From Bryobacteraceae bacterium (lineage in GTDB: Bacteria > Acidobacteriota > Terriglobia > Bryobacterales > Bryobacteraceae), in contig JAHDVK010000007.1 in NCBI GenBank assembly GCA_023384675.1, positions 124,001 through 188,000 on the forward strand: 64,000 bases of DNA, in the 5' to 3' direction. A program made the position numbers and the translations under genes. Under the pieces are notes generated by a model. That model made no database searches. It was not told the origin of the DNA and saw nothing but the letters and a program-made list of their open reading frames with translations. Shown one piece after another: positions 38,401 through 45,091 of this stretch; position 1 is the first letter of the stretch, and every line of letters begins with the position of its first letter.

Positions 38401-38794
38401 GCGCCACCGCGATCGAGCATTCCCCCGCCGCCATCCGGTAGAGCGCGATCGCACGCTGTTCCTTGATTTCGTTGTGCGGTGAAAGACCCTGGCCCGGCAG
38501 CACGTCCGGCGCCGGAATCAACAGCGGACGCGGGCGCTTGTCCTCGATCAGAAGATGGAAGGCGTCGAGCGATTCCAGCAGCGTTTCGGCCGAGCGCGGC
38601 GAACCGGTGATCACCAGCATCGGACGCCGGGTCTCGCGCGCCAGCAGCGTGAGGTAGAGCGCCTTGGCCGGACCATTCAGGCCGGCGAGCAGGGCGCGCG
38701 CCTCCTCGCGCGTCGTCAATCGCGCCAGCAACTCCCGGAAGGCCTCGCCTTCGGCCAGCGAGAGCAGCAGTTGCTGAAGACCCCGGGTACTCAC
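35408..38794 (-). CDS. mfd: Transcription-repair coupling factor
   Basis: Mfd removes RNA polymerase stalled at DNA damage and recruits UvrABC. Length 1128 residues is normal. Order: UvrB-like N-terminal region (MEGEFSIRGGIFDVYPAEAE), the RNA polymerase-interaction domain (LTPGDYVVHAQHGIGRFTGL), then the RecG-like translocase with LLCGDVGFGKTEVAMRA (Walker A), LLVIDEEQRFGV (DEEQ box), TMSATPIPRTLHMSL and QLRGRVGRSNRRAYAY, and the C-terminal TRCF domain. The true start is GTG 38794, which overlaps the rfaE2 stop as GTGA; the longer ATG frame lies entirely inside rfaE2 and is not supported. Confidence 0.96.
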   Translation of the reverse strand: MSTRGLQQLLLSLAEGEAFRELLARLTTREEARALLAGLNGPAKALYLTLLARETRRPMLVITGSPRSAETLLESLDAFHLLIEDKRPRPLLIPAPDVLPGQGLSPHNEIKEQRAIALYRMAAGECSIAVAPLASALMRVENSRAYRQLAIHLRLGDEISMDDLAAHLRSIGYSPSEPVEMEGEFSIRGGIFDVYPAEAERPVRIEFFGDSVESLREFDAGTQRSTGAIGVCTLLPLEETPRLPELLAGLSEDAVPFPGWEFHAPKVRPRPHSLESLLDHPIVVWDEPETLAPAADKLWQRLSSTTEAPLPPEQLFFRWGELHAANPQRQEIELRELALAGELHSELAPIEIASRPPVPFRNQMPAAVADARTFAEQGYQVVFFAATPGDVDRLSDIFGEYELPHRPRFPAASVWLQQSFLRRGTVLPEARLALIGFEDLFDTAELTAPPVRRRSHIATFTPESLDLTPGDYVVHAQHGIGRFTGLKQVKMETATEEFMVVEYAGESRLYVPLTRLDLIQKYRGAREAPPAIDKLGGQTWQKTKSRVKAKMRDMADELLKLYAQRKTVEGFAFSNDSNWQSEFEDSFEYTPTRDQTQAATEIKRDMESAHPMDRLLCGDVGFGKTEVAMRAAFKALGDGKQVAVLAPTTVLAFQHYETFRRRFQTFPVRVELLSRFRTAKEIKATLADLAAGKVDIVIGTHRMFSKDVEFPDLGLLVIDEEQRFGVRHKERLKQLRGNIDVLTMSATPIPRTLHMSLLGLRDMSVIETPPKDRLAVQTVVARYHADLIRTAIEQELSRNGQVYFVHNRVESIWTRAAEIQALAPGARVAVGHGQMGEDALEKVLLNFMRHEADVFVCTTIVENGLDIPRANTMIIENAQNYGLSELYQLRGRVGRSNRRAYAYLLVPPDGELTEIARKRLAALKEFSDLGAGFKIAALDLELRGAGNLLGGEQHGHLASVGYETYLRMLDETARELRGETIGPEVHSSLNLGLEFRIPHEYIADEQQRLRAYKRIADCGEPERAGQLLSELTDRYGAPPESVRRLIAFSRLKTLAQRTGVEAVDRRGGGISLKFHPGAPIDPDRLMRLVRDTAGAQFTPAGVLRLPLAATDADALIREVETRLNALTA

Positions 38795-39279
38795 GGCGAA
38801 GGCGCGCCGCGACGGCGGGCGACGATCTCTTCCACAGTGGCGGTGGTGGAGTAGCCCGCCTCCAGCGGCAGCAGGCGCACTTCGCCGCCCGCCGCCTCCA
38901 CTTCCTCGCGCCCCGCCACGAAATGCGCCCAATCGGCGCCTTTCACCAGAATGTCGGGCAGCACCGCGGCGATCAGTTCGCGCGGCGTGTCCTCGTCGAA
39001 CAGGACCACCGCATCCACCGCTTCAAGCTGAAGGGCCGCAGCCGCGCGTTGCCGTTCGTCCAGCAGCGGACGCAGCGGTCCCTTGATGCGCGCCACGCTC
39101 GCGTCGGAATTGAGCGCCAGCACCAGCACATCGCCCAGCGAGCGCGCCGCCTCCAGCAGGCGGATATGGCCGGGGTGCAGAATGTCGTAGCAGCCGTTGG
39201 TGAAGACCACCTTGCGGCCCTCGCGCCGCCATTGCGCGCGGACTTCGACGAGTTCGGAGCGGGTATAGAAACGGGACAT
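38791..39279 (-). CDS. rfaE2: D-glycero-beta-D-manno-heptose-1-phosphate adenylyltransferase
   Basis: A 162-residue single-domain nucleotidyltransferase. It has KVVFTNGCYDILHPGHIRLL with the HxGH site (HPGH), NSDASVARIKGP and AVDAVVLFDEDTPRELI, all diagnostic of the HldE C-terminal/RfaE2 enzyme that makes ADP-heptose for the LPS inner core. In E. coli this domain is fused to the RfaE1 kinase; here it is separate and no kinase gene is in the window. GTGA overlap couples it to mfd downstream. Two GT9 heptosyltransferase genes begin about 0.65 and 2 kb away on the other strand, which fits one core-heptose pathway. Confidence 0.92.
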   Translation of the reverse strand: MSRFYTRSELVEVRAQWRREGRKVVFTNGCYDILHPGHIRLLEAARSLGDVLVLALNSDASVARIKGPLRPLLDERQRAAAALQLEAVDAVVLFDEDTPRELIAAVLPDILVKGADWAHFVAGREEVEAAGGEVRLLPLEAGYSTTATVEEIVARRRGAPSP

Positions 39280-39325
39280 GAGCAGGGCTGACAAACGCCA
39301 ATCCTTCAGTGTACGCCGAACCCGG

Positions 39326-39910
39326 CTATTCCTCGTCCGCCGCCGCGAAGACCCCGTGCAACGTGCGGAGGTGGCGCCCGGTGGGATTCGGCGCGCCGCC
39401 GTAAACGAGACGCGAACCAAACAGGACGACGCCGCCGGCGGACGCGGTCAGCGTGGTTTCCTCCGGACACGCGGCCGAAGCATCATGCGCTCCGGCATCC
39501 TCCCGATGGGAGCCCGCCACGAAACGGATCGTCGTCGAAGGATCCAGCAGCCATACCGCGCAAAGGCCCTCGCCGGTTTCCGCGGACATCGTCCCCCCGA
39601 CTGGCGCGAAAGGGCTGCGTGAACCCGCGCTCAAACGAACCAGCCGGCAGCCCGGCCCCAAAACGGACTCAGCGGCAGTCGTCACCGTGGGATGGCGCAC
39701 CGCGGCGGACAACTCCTCGTCCCGAGGGTCCAAATCCGTGACCCGGCGCCCGTAGGGATCGCGCTGAAACTCATGCCCCGCGTTTTCGCCCGCCGCCTCG
39801 AACAGAGCCTCTACGCGCGCACGAACACGGCTCAGCACTGCCGCCTCCAGCACCCCCTCGATCACCACAAACCCCAGTTCCTGAAACCGCCGCCGCTGTT
39901 CGCCGTTCAT
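39326..39910 (-). CDS. Phytanoyl-CoA dioxygenase (PhyH)-like protein, metal site apparently lost
   Basis: A 194-residue protein resembling a truncated PhyH oxygenase. The N-terminus (FQELGFVVIEGVLEAAVLSR) and the distal part (AVWLLDPSTTIRFVAGSHRE) are characteristic. The stretch where PhyH proteins carry the HxD iron ligands reads LVRLSAGSRSPFAPVGGTMS and contains neither His nor Asp, and the protein is shorter than the usual 250-300 residues. So it may not bind iron or 2-oxoglutarate. It overlaps nothing but lies back-to-back with the first heptosyltransferase gene (22 nt between starts). Function unknown. Confidence 0.7.
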   Translation of the reverse strand: MNGEQRRRFQELGFVVIEGVLEAAVLSRVRARVEALFEAAGENAGHEFQRDPYGRRVTDLDPRDEELSAAVRHPTVTTAAESVLGPGCRLVRLSAGSRSPFAPVGGTMSAETGEGLCAVWLLDPSTTIRFVAGSHREDAGAHDASAACPEETTLTASAGGVVLFGSRLVYGGAPNPTGRHLRTLHGVFAAADEE

Positions 39911-39932
39911 GGCGGTATTTTACTCTGGGTGG

Positions 39933-40982
39933 GTGAGGATTCTGGTACGCGCCACGAACTGGGTGGGCGACGCGGTGATGAGCCTGCCCGCGCTGGCCGC
40001 CGTGCGCGCGCGCTTTCCCGAAGCCCACATAGCGGTGCTGGCGCGGCCCTGGGTGGCGGACCTTTACCGCCACGAGCCGTTCGCCTCCGGGATCATCCCG
40101 TATCAGCCCGGCGGCGGCTGGAACGGCTGGCGCGCCCGCCGCACCATGGCGAATAACTTGCGCGAGCGCAACTTCGATTGCGCGCTGTTGCTGCAGAACG
40201 CCTTCGACGCCGCGCTCATCGCCTGGCTCGCAAAGATCCCGCGCCGGATCGGCTACGCCCGCGACGGCCGCGGTCTCCTCTTGACCGATGCCATCGCGCG
40301 GCCCCGGCGTGGCGCCCTCCCGCCGCATGAGAGCTTCTACTACCTGGAATTGCTGCGCTCGGTTGGTTGGGTCGAAGCGGTCCCGGCCGAGGCTCTGATC
40401 CGTTTGGAAGGCCGGTTCCGCGCGCGCGAGGCGGGTGCGCGGCGGTGGGCCGAAGAGGGCTGGTCCGGACCGGTGATCGGCGTCAGCCCGGGCGCCGCGT
40501 ACGGAAACGCCAAGCGCTGGCTCCCCGAGCGCTTCGCCGAAGCCGCGGCGCGCGTGGCCCGTGCCGCCGGCGCGCGCGTCGCCTTATTTGGCTCCGGGGC
40601 GGAGAAGGACGTGGCCGAGTCGATTCGCCTGGACCTGGAGAACCGGGGCGTGGAAGCGCGCAATTTCGCCGGGGCGACTTCTTTGGGCGAGTTCATCGAG
40701 CGCGCCGCGGCCTGCTCACTGGTGCTGACCAACGATTCGGGCGCCATGCATATTGCCTCCGCTCTGGAGGTGCCCACCGTCACGGTTTTCGGGGCCACCA
40801 ATCACATCACCACCGGGCCGACGGGCCCCTGGGCGCGCATCGTCCGGCGAGACGTGGAATGCAGCCCATGCCTGCTGCGCGAATGTCCCATCGATCACCG
40901 CTGCATGAAGGCCGTCGAGGCCGGGGAAGTGGCTGATGTGGCGCTCGAACTGCTACAAAGGAAAGGCAATGGACACGCGTGA
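39933..40982 (+). CDS. waaF: GT9 heptosyltransferase, WaaF-like
   Basis: About 349 residues with the two Rossmann domains of GT9 enzymes. Diagnostic segments: RILVRATNWVGDAVMSLPAL at the start, AAYGNAKRWLPERFAEAAAR, and TNDSGAMHIASALEVPTVTV with the GATNHITTGPTGP loop, as in LPS heptosyltransferase II. It adds L-glycero-D-manno-heptose from ADP-heptose to the LPS inner core at the cytoplasmic face of the inner membrane. GTG 39933 gives the conserved N-terminus; the upstream ATG-open frame is less likely. The next gene starts inside its 3' end (14 nt overlap). WaaF versus another heptosyltransferase is by resemblance only. Confidence 0.86.
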   Translation: MRILVRATNWVGDAVMSLPALAAVRARFPEAHIAVLARPWVADLYRHEPFASGIIPYQPGGGWNGWRARRTMANNLRERNFDCALLLQNAFDAALIAWLAKIPRRIGYARDGRGLLLTDAIARPRRGALPPHESFYYLELLRSVGWVEAVPAEALIRLEGRFRAREAGARRWAEEGWSGPVIGVSPGAAYGNAKRWLPERFAEAAARVARAAGARVALFGSGAEKDVAESIRLDLENRGVEARNFAGATSLGEFIERAAACSLVLTNDSGAMHIASALEVPTVTVFGATNHITTGPTGPWARIVRRDVECSPCLLRECPIDHRCMKAVEAGEVADVALELLQRKGNGHA

Positions 40983-41334
40983 AAAGATTCTGACCGGCGC
41001 CGCAGCTGCCGGACGCATCGCGCAATGGCGCGCCTCCGGTGCGGACGTCCAAATCGCCGCCGGCTGGTTCGACCCGCTGCTGGCGGCCTCTGCCGAAGCG
41101 CTGGCCGCCTTCAAGCGGCCGGGCGCGCGGCTGGTGGTCGCGCTGGGCGAGCCGCCCGGAGCGATCCTGGGGCTCCAGGCTCGCGCCGAAATGGTGGCGG
41201 CTTTGCGCGTGGTGGATCTTGTCGTAACCGATGACAGTAGCGGCGTGCTCCCCGAGCCAGAGCGCCATTTCGACGATGATCACGCCGCCTTGCGCGCGCG
41301 ATTCATGGCGCATGTCGTTGAACGGATGAGCTGA
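40969..41334 (+). CDS. Degenerate RfaE2-like nucleotidyltransferase-fold protein
   Basis: A 121-residue protein between two heptosyltransferase genes. It aligns by eye with the RfaE2 at 38.8 kb: AQWRASGADVQIAAGWFDPL against AQWRREGRKVVFTNGCYDIL, RLVVALG against VLVLALN, and RAEMVAALRVVDLVVTDD against RAAAALQLEAVDAVVLFDE. The catalytic HPGH is replaced by LAAS, the NTP-binding SxTxxKR-like segment is missing, and the protein is shorter. So it should lack transferase activity. ATG 40969 is preceded by AAAGGAAAGG and overlaps the previous gene by 14 nt, so it is expressed with the cluster. A structural or regulatory role in heptose handling is inference. Confidence 0.75.
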   Translation: MDTREKILTGAAAAGRIAQWRASGADVQIAAGWFDPLLAASAEALAAFKRPGARLVVALGEPPGAILGLQARAEMVAALRVVDLVVTDDSSGVLPEPERHFDDDHAALRARFMAHVVERMS

Positions 41335-41344
41335 GCGGTTCCCG

Positions 41345-42313
41345 ATGGCAGTTTCCAGGATTCTCGTGGTGCGGCTGGGCGCGATGGGCGACATTCTCCA
41401 CGCCCTGCCGGCCGTTTCGGCATTGCGGTTGGGATTCCCCCAGGCGGAGATCTGCTGGGCCGCCGCGCCGCGCTGGCGCGATCTGCTGCATGGCAACCCG
41501 CTGGTGGACGAACTCATCGAGATCGACCGCCGCCGCGCGGGCGGCTGGCTCCGGGCGTGGCGCGCGTTGCGGCGCGAGCGCTTCGATGTGGCCGTGGATT
41601 TTCAGGGGCTGTGGCAGTCCGCGCTGGTGGGGTTTGTGGCCCGGGCCTCCCGCGTGGTGGGCTACGAGCGCGCCCAAGCGCGTGAAGGCGGCGCAGCCAT
41701 GTTTTATACCGAGTCCGTCCACGCGGTTTCGAGTCATGTTGTGGACCGCAACCTCGAACTCGCCGCCGCCGCTGGCGCGATGCGCCGGGTGTATGAGTCT
41801 CCCTTGCCCGCGGGCCGCCCCGAAGGCCGGTTGCCAGAAGGTCCTTTCGTCCTCGCCAGCCCCCAAGCGGGGTGGGTCTCGAAACAATGGCCGCTGGAAT
41901 ATTACGAGGAACTCGCGCGCGAGGTGCGAAAGTCCATGGGGCTGCCGCTGGTCGTGAACGGTCCGCCCGGCAGTGAAGCGGCGCTGCGGCGCATTCAGGG
42001 CGCTGTGATCCATCTCTCCTCTGTGGCCGGACTGATCGACGCCACGCGCCGCGCCGCGGCCGTCGTGGGCGTCGATAGCGGGCCCCTGCACCTGGCGGCG
42101 GCGCTGGGCAAGCCGGGCGTTGCGATCTTCGGCCCGACGGATCCGGCGCGCAACGGTCCCTACGGAGGGACCCTCGCCGTCCTGCGCGCCCCGGATGCAA
42201 CCACCAGCTACGGACGCGAAACCGAAATCGCAGCCTCGATGCGGGCGATCTCACCCGGGCAGGCTGCCGCGGCGCTCCGGCGGGCGCTGACCGGGGCTGG
42301 TGTGGCGGACTGA
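41345..42313 (+). CDS. GT9 heptosyltransferase, WaaC/WaaF-like
   Basis: A 322-residue GT9 enzyme: RILVVRLGAMGDILHALPAV at the N-terminus, DFQGLWQSALVG, SPQAGWVSKQWPLEYYEEL, and VGVDSGPLHLAAALGKPGVA with FGPTDPARNGPYGG near the C-terminus, matching LPS heptosyltransferase I and its relatives. It would act next to the upstream WaaF-like enzyme in building the LPS inner core. Starts 11 nt after the degenerate nucleotidyltransferase gene; its stop shares one base with the next ATG (TGATG). Which heptose position it adds cannot be told from sequence. Confidence 0.85.
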   Translation: MAVSRILVVRLGAMGDILHALPAVSALRLGFPQAEICWAAAPRWRDLLHGNPLVDELIEIDRRRAGGWLRAWRALRRERFDVAVDFQGLWQSALVGFVARASRVVGYERAQAREGGAAMFYTESVHAVSSHVVDRNLELAAAAGAMRRVYESPLPAGRPEGRLPEGPFVLASPQAGWVSKQWPLEYYEELAREVRKSMGLPLVVNGPPGSEAALRRIQGAVIHLSSVAGLIDATRRAAAVVGVDSGPLHLAAALGKPGVAIFGPTDPARNGPYGGTLAVLRAPDATTSYGRETEIAASMRAISPGQAAAALRRALTGAGVAD

Positions 42314-42867
42314 TGCGCGGCCCCCTGTTCCCGAAGCGCTATGCCGACGTGGTCCAGCGCTTTCGCGTGCCCAGCGGATTCGTGCTCGCCGCTGCATTCG
42401 CGTGGCTTGCCTCACCGCGCTGGGAGACCTTGCTAGCCGGCCTGCCGGTCTGCGCCGCGGGCCTCGCCTTGCGCGCGTGGGCCGCGGGCCACTTGCGCAA
42501 AAATGAGCGGCTGACCATGAGCGGACCCTACGCGTGGGTCCGCAACCCGCTCTATCTTGGTACTTTGCTGATGGCCGTGGGTTGTACCGTCGCCGCCGCG
42601 CAGCCCTGGCTCGCCTTGCTGGCGGCGGCCGTCTTCCTGCTGGTCTATCAGCCGGTGATGGAGCAGGAGGAACAGCACCTGGCCAAGCTCTTCCCCGAGT
42701 TCACCGAATACGCCGCGCGTGTACCCCAACTTTGGCCCAAAAAACCTGAAAAACAGCACGAAAACCGCTTTTCCTGGGCGATGTACCGGCACAACCGCGA
42801 GCAGAAAGCGCTCTACGGGCTGCTGATGGTGCTCGCCTTTCTTGTGGCGCGGATGTTGCTAAGCTGA
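42313..42867 (+). CDS. Isoprenylcysteine carboxyl methyltransferase-like membrane protein
   Basis: A 184-residue polytopic membrane protein with about four helices (LLAGLPVCAAGLALRAWAAG, LLMAVGCTVAAAQPWLALLA). The conserved SAM-binding segment of the ICMT/PEMT family is clear: GPYAWVRNPLYLGTLL and EQEEQHLAKLFPEFTEYAARV. It methylates a small or lipid-linked carboxyl or amine group at the membrane; substrate unknown. Sharing a base with the heptosyltransferase stop, it is in the same operon, so an LPS or envelope-lipid substrate is plausible. Confidence 0.83.
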   Translation: MRGPLFPKRYADVVQRFRVPSGFVLAAAFAWLASPRWETLLAGLPVCAAGLALRAWAAGHLRKNERLTMSGPYAWVRNPLYLGTLLMAVGCTVAAAQPWLALLAAAVFLLVYQPVMEQEEQHLAKLFPEFTEYAARVPQLWPKKPEKQHENRFSWAMYRHNREQKALYGLLMVLAFLVARMLLS

Positions 42868-42874
42868 GAGCGCA

Positions 42875-44290
42875 ATGAAACTTACATTCTGGGGCGCGGC
42901 CCGCACCGTCACCGGTTCGATGCACGAAGTGGAGGTGGCCGGCCGGCGCTACCTGCTCGATTGCGGCCTGTATCAGGGCCGCCGCCGCGAGGCCCGCGAA
43001 CGCAACGCCAATTTGCCCTTCAAGGCCAGGGAGATCGAGGCCGTGATCCTCTCCCACGCCCACATCGATCACAGCGGAAATCTGCCATCCCTGGTCAAGA
43101 ATGGGTTCTCCGGGGCGATCCACGCTACGCCCGCAACCGCGGATTTGTGCGTAAAAATGCTGCCGGATAGCGCATATATCCAGCAAAAAGACGCAGAATT
43201 CGTGCGAAAACGCATTCAGCGGCGCAGGCGTCTCGGCGAGGACGGCAGCCTCGAGGTGGTGGAGCCGCTCTATTCCCTGGCCGATGCCGAAGGGGTCGTG
43301 CCCCTGTTTCGCCGTGCGCCGCTAGGCGAGCGGGTGGAGGCCGGCCCCGGTTTTTCGTACACCGGCCATGAAGCCGGGCATTTGCTTGGGTCGATGTCCG
43401 TGTTGATGGAACTCGCCGAAAACGGCAAAAAACGCACGCTGGCGTTCTCCGGCGATGTTGGCCGCGCGCTGCTGCCCATTTTGAAGGACCCGGTCACCCT
43501 GCCGCCCGTCGATTATCTGATCCTGGAATCCACCTACGGCGACCGGCTCCACAAAGACCTGGGCGATATCAGCGAAAAGCTGGCCGAAGCCGTGAATCGC
43601 GCCGCGGCGCGCGGGGGCCGTGTTATCGCGCCCTCATTCGCGGTCGGACGCACCCAGCAACTGGTGGTGCTGCTCCATCAGTTGATGAAGGAAGACCGGA
43701 TTCCGCCGATTCCGGTGTTCGTGGACAGCCCCTTGGCGGTGGAGGTGACCGATGTGTTCCGGGAGCACGTCGGCGATTATGATTCAGAAACTTACGGGTT
43801 TGTCCAGAACGGAGAAGACCCGTTTTGTTTCGGGCGTCTGCGCTACATCCGCGACGTGGCCGACTCGAAGGCGATCAACGACTTACGCGGTCCTCTGATC
43901 GTGATTTCCGCTTCGGGCATGTGCGAATTCGGCCGCGTGGTCCATCACCTGCGTAACACCATCGAGGACCCGCGCAACATGGTGCTGATCACCGGCTTTC
44001 AGGCCGAACACACCCTGGGCCGCCGGATCGTGGAAAAGCAGCGCGAAGTGCCGATTTTCGGCGAACCGGTGCGCTTGCGCGCCGAAGTGGTGAAGCTGAA
44101 CGAGCTGAGCGGCCACGCGGACCAACACGAACTGCTGGAGTGGATGCGCCCGCTCGTCCCGGGTTTGAAGGGCGTGTGGCTGGTGCACGGCGAAGAGAGC
44201 CAGTCCCATGCTCTGGCGAAGATGATCCAAGCCGTCCACGGTGTACCCGCCCATGTGCCGGCGCGGGGCGAGCGCGCGGAGCTTTCCTAG
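42875..44290 (+). CDS. Beta-CASP metallo-beta-lactamase-fold RNA-processing nuclease
   Basis: A 471-residue CPSF73-like bacterial protein. The MBL metal site HAHIDHSG (H61, H63, D65, H66), the motif II histidine region YTGHEAGHLLGSMS, motif III FSGDVGR and the beta-CASP motifs (ILESTYGDRLH, ISASGMCEFGRVVHHL, ELSGHADQHELLEW) are complete. Homologues are RNA-degrading or processing enzymes (RNase J-related, cleavage and polyadenylation specificity factor-like). Only 7 nt separate it from the methyltransferase gene, so it ends the heptose operon; the functional link is unclear. AGAGCG precedes the ATG. Confidence 0.9.
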   Translation: MKLTFWGAARTVTGSMHEVEVAGRRYLLDCGLYQGRRREARERNANLPFKAREIEAVILSHAHIDHSGNLPSLVKNGFSGAIHATPATADLCVKMLPDSAYIQQKDAEFVRKRIQRRRRLGEDGSLEVVEPLYSLADAEGVVPLFRRAPLGERVEAGPGFSYTGHEAGHLLGSMSVLMELAENGKKRTLAFSGDVGRALLPILKDPVTLPPVDYLILESTYGDRLHKDLGDISEKLAEAVNRAAARGGRVIAPSFAVGRTQQLVVLLHQLMKEDRIPPIPVFVDSPLAVEVTDVFREHVGDYDSETYGFVQNGEDPFCFGRLRYIRDVADSKAINDLRGPLIVISASGMCEFGRVVHHLRNTIEDPRNMVLITGFQAEHTLGRRIVEKQREVPIFGEPVRLRAEVVKLNELSGHADQHELLEWMRPLVPGLKGVWLVHGEESQSHALAKMIQAVHGVPAHVPARGERAELS

Positions 44291-44374
44291 CCGTACTGGA
44301 GAGCCTTGTCCGAAAATTAGGACTATAAGGTCTTTCCCCAAGGCCGTCTCGGGCTGCCTAATGGTAGAGAGAAC

Positions 44375-44713
44375 ATGCAGCCCGCTCAAACTTTCAACCC
44401 GGCTCCCGCGCCCCGAATGGGCATTCTCTTCCTGACGTATGTGTATTTGCAGGGGTTGGACTTGCTGTCCACCGTTGCGTTCTTGCTCAGCGGGGTGGAG
44501 GAGGGCAATCCGATTGCGCGTTTCGCGATGGCGAAAGCGCCCGATCCACTGACCGGGCTGCTCATGGTTAAAGCAGTGGCGCTGGCCTTGGGTTTGTATT
44601 GTTGGGCTTCCGGCCGCGCACTACTGTTGCGCCGCGTCAACATCGGCTATGCGGCACTGATCGTCTGGAATCTGACCTGCCTGATTCTGGGCTTGATCCA
44701 GCAGTCCTCGTGA
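44375..44713 (+). CDS. DUF5658-like small membrane protein
   Basis: A 112-residue protein with about three hydrophobic helices (MGILFLTYVYLQGLDLLSTV, GLLMVKAVALALGLYCWASG, AALIVWNLTCLILGLIQQSS). The motif QGLDLLSTVAFLLSGVEEGNP, a D...T...GVEEGNP pattern in the first helix and loop, is the signature of DUF5658. The gene lies tail-to-tail with a Flp pilin gene (1 nt between stops) so a link to the pilus is possible but unproven. The element TAGGACTATA at 44318-44327 lies 48 nt upstream and recurs at 44953-44962. Confidence 0.75.
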   Translation: MQPAQTFNPAPAPRMGILFLTYVYLQGLDLLSTVAFLLSGVEEGNPIARFAMAKAPDPLTGLLMVKAVALALGLYCWASGRALLLRRVNIGYAALIVWNLTCLILGLIQQSS

Positions 44714-44714
44714 C

Positions 44715-44927
44715 CTAGTTCAGGCTCCGCTGCAAGTGGGAGGAGATGGTATTGTAAATGCTCATCATCGGATCCTTGACCACATACGGGATCGTCGCCG
44801 CCACCGCGACTGCGATAAAGCCCGCCACAAGAGCGTATTCGACCAAATCCTGACCGCTTCCCGCGCGAAGAAGCCGAGCATTAAGGAATCCCCGGACCGC
44901 CCACAGCCTCCGAATCATTTTGTCCAT
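44715..44927 (-). CDS. Flp-family type IVb pilin
   Basis: A 70-residue pilin precursor with a short basic leader (KMIRRLWAVRGFLNARLLRA) followed by the conserved GQDLVEYALVAGFIAVAVAA core: the hydrophobic helix begins after the glycine, and a Glu at position 5 and adjacent Tyr mark Flp pilins processed by a TadV-type peptidase. TAGGAGGAAGG on the minus strand stands right before the ATG, a strong ribosome binding site. The rest of a Tad system (tadA, B, C, rcpA) is not in the window, except possibly the TadG-like vWA protein at the left edge. Main component of an adhesive pilus. Confidence 0.86.
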   Translation of the reverse strand: MDKMIRRLWAVRGFLNARLLRAGSGQDLVEYALVAGFIAVAVAATIPYVVKDPMMSIYNTISSHLQRSLN

Positions 44928-45091
44928 GCTAGTCCTTCCTCCTACGCTGTACTAGGACTATAGTGCCCCAACCTTGGTCCCTCAACAACCGGGCTTTGGC
45001 CGTAGAACCCAGGCCCAATCTCGCTTAGAACACCTGAGATACATCCGCAACCGGCGTCTGCCGAACTCTGGTTGTGTAGAATGATGAAGGC

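Noticed and set aside
38795-38932. N-terminal extension of Mfd
   Set aside because: Low-complexity Arg/Gly sequence inside rfaE2; GTG 38794 has the usual GTGA coupling.
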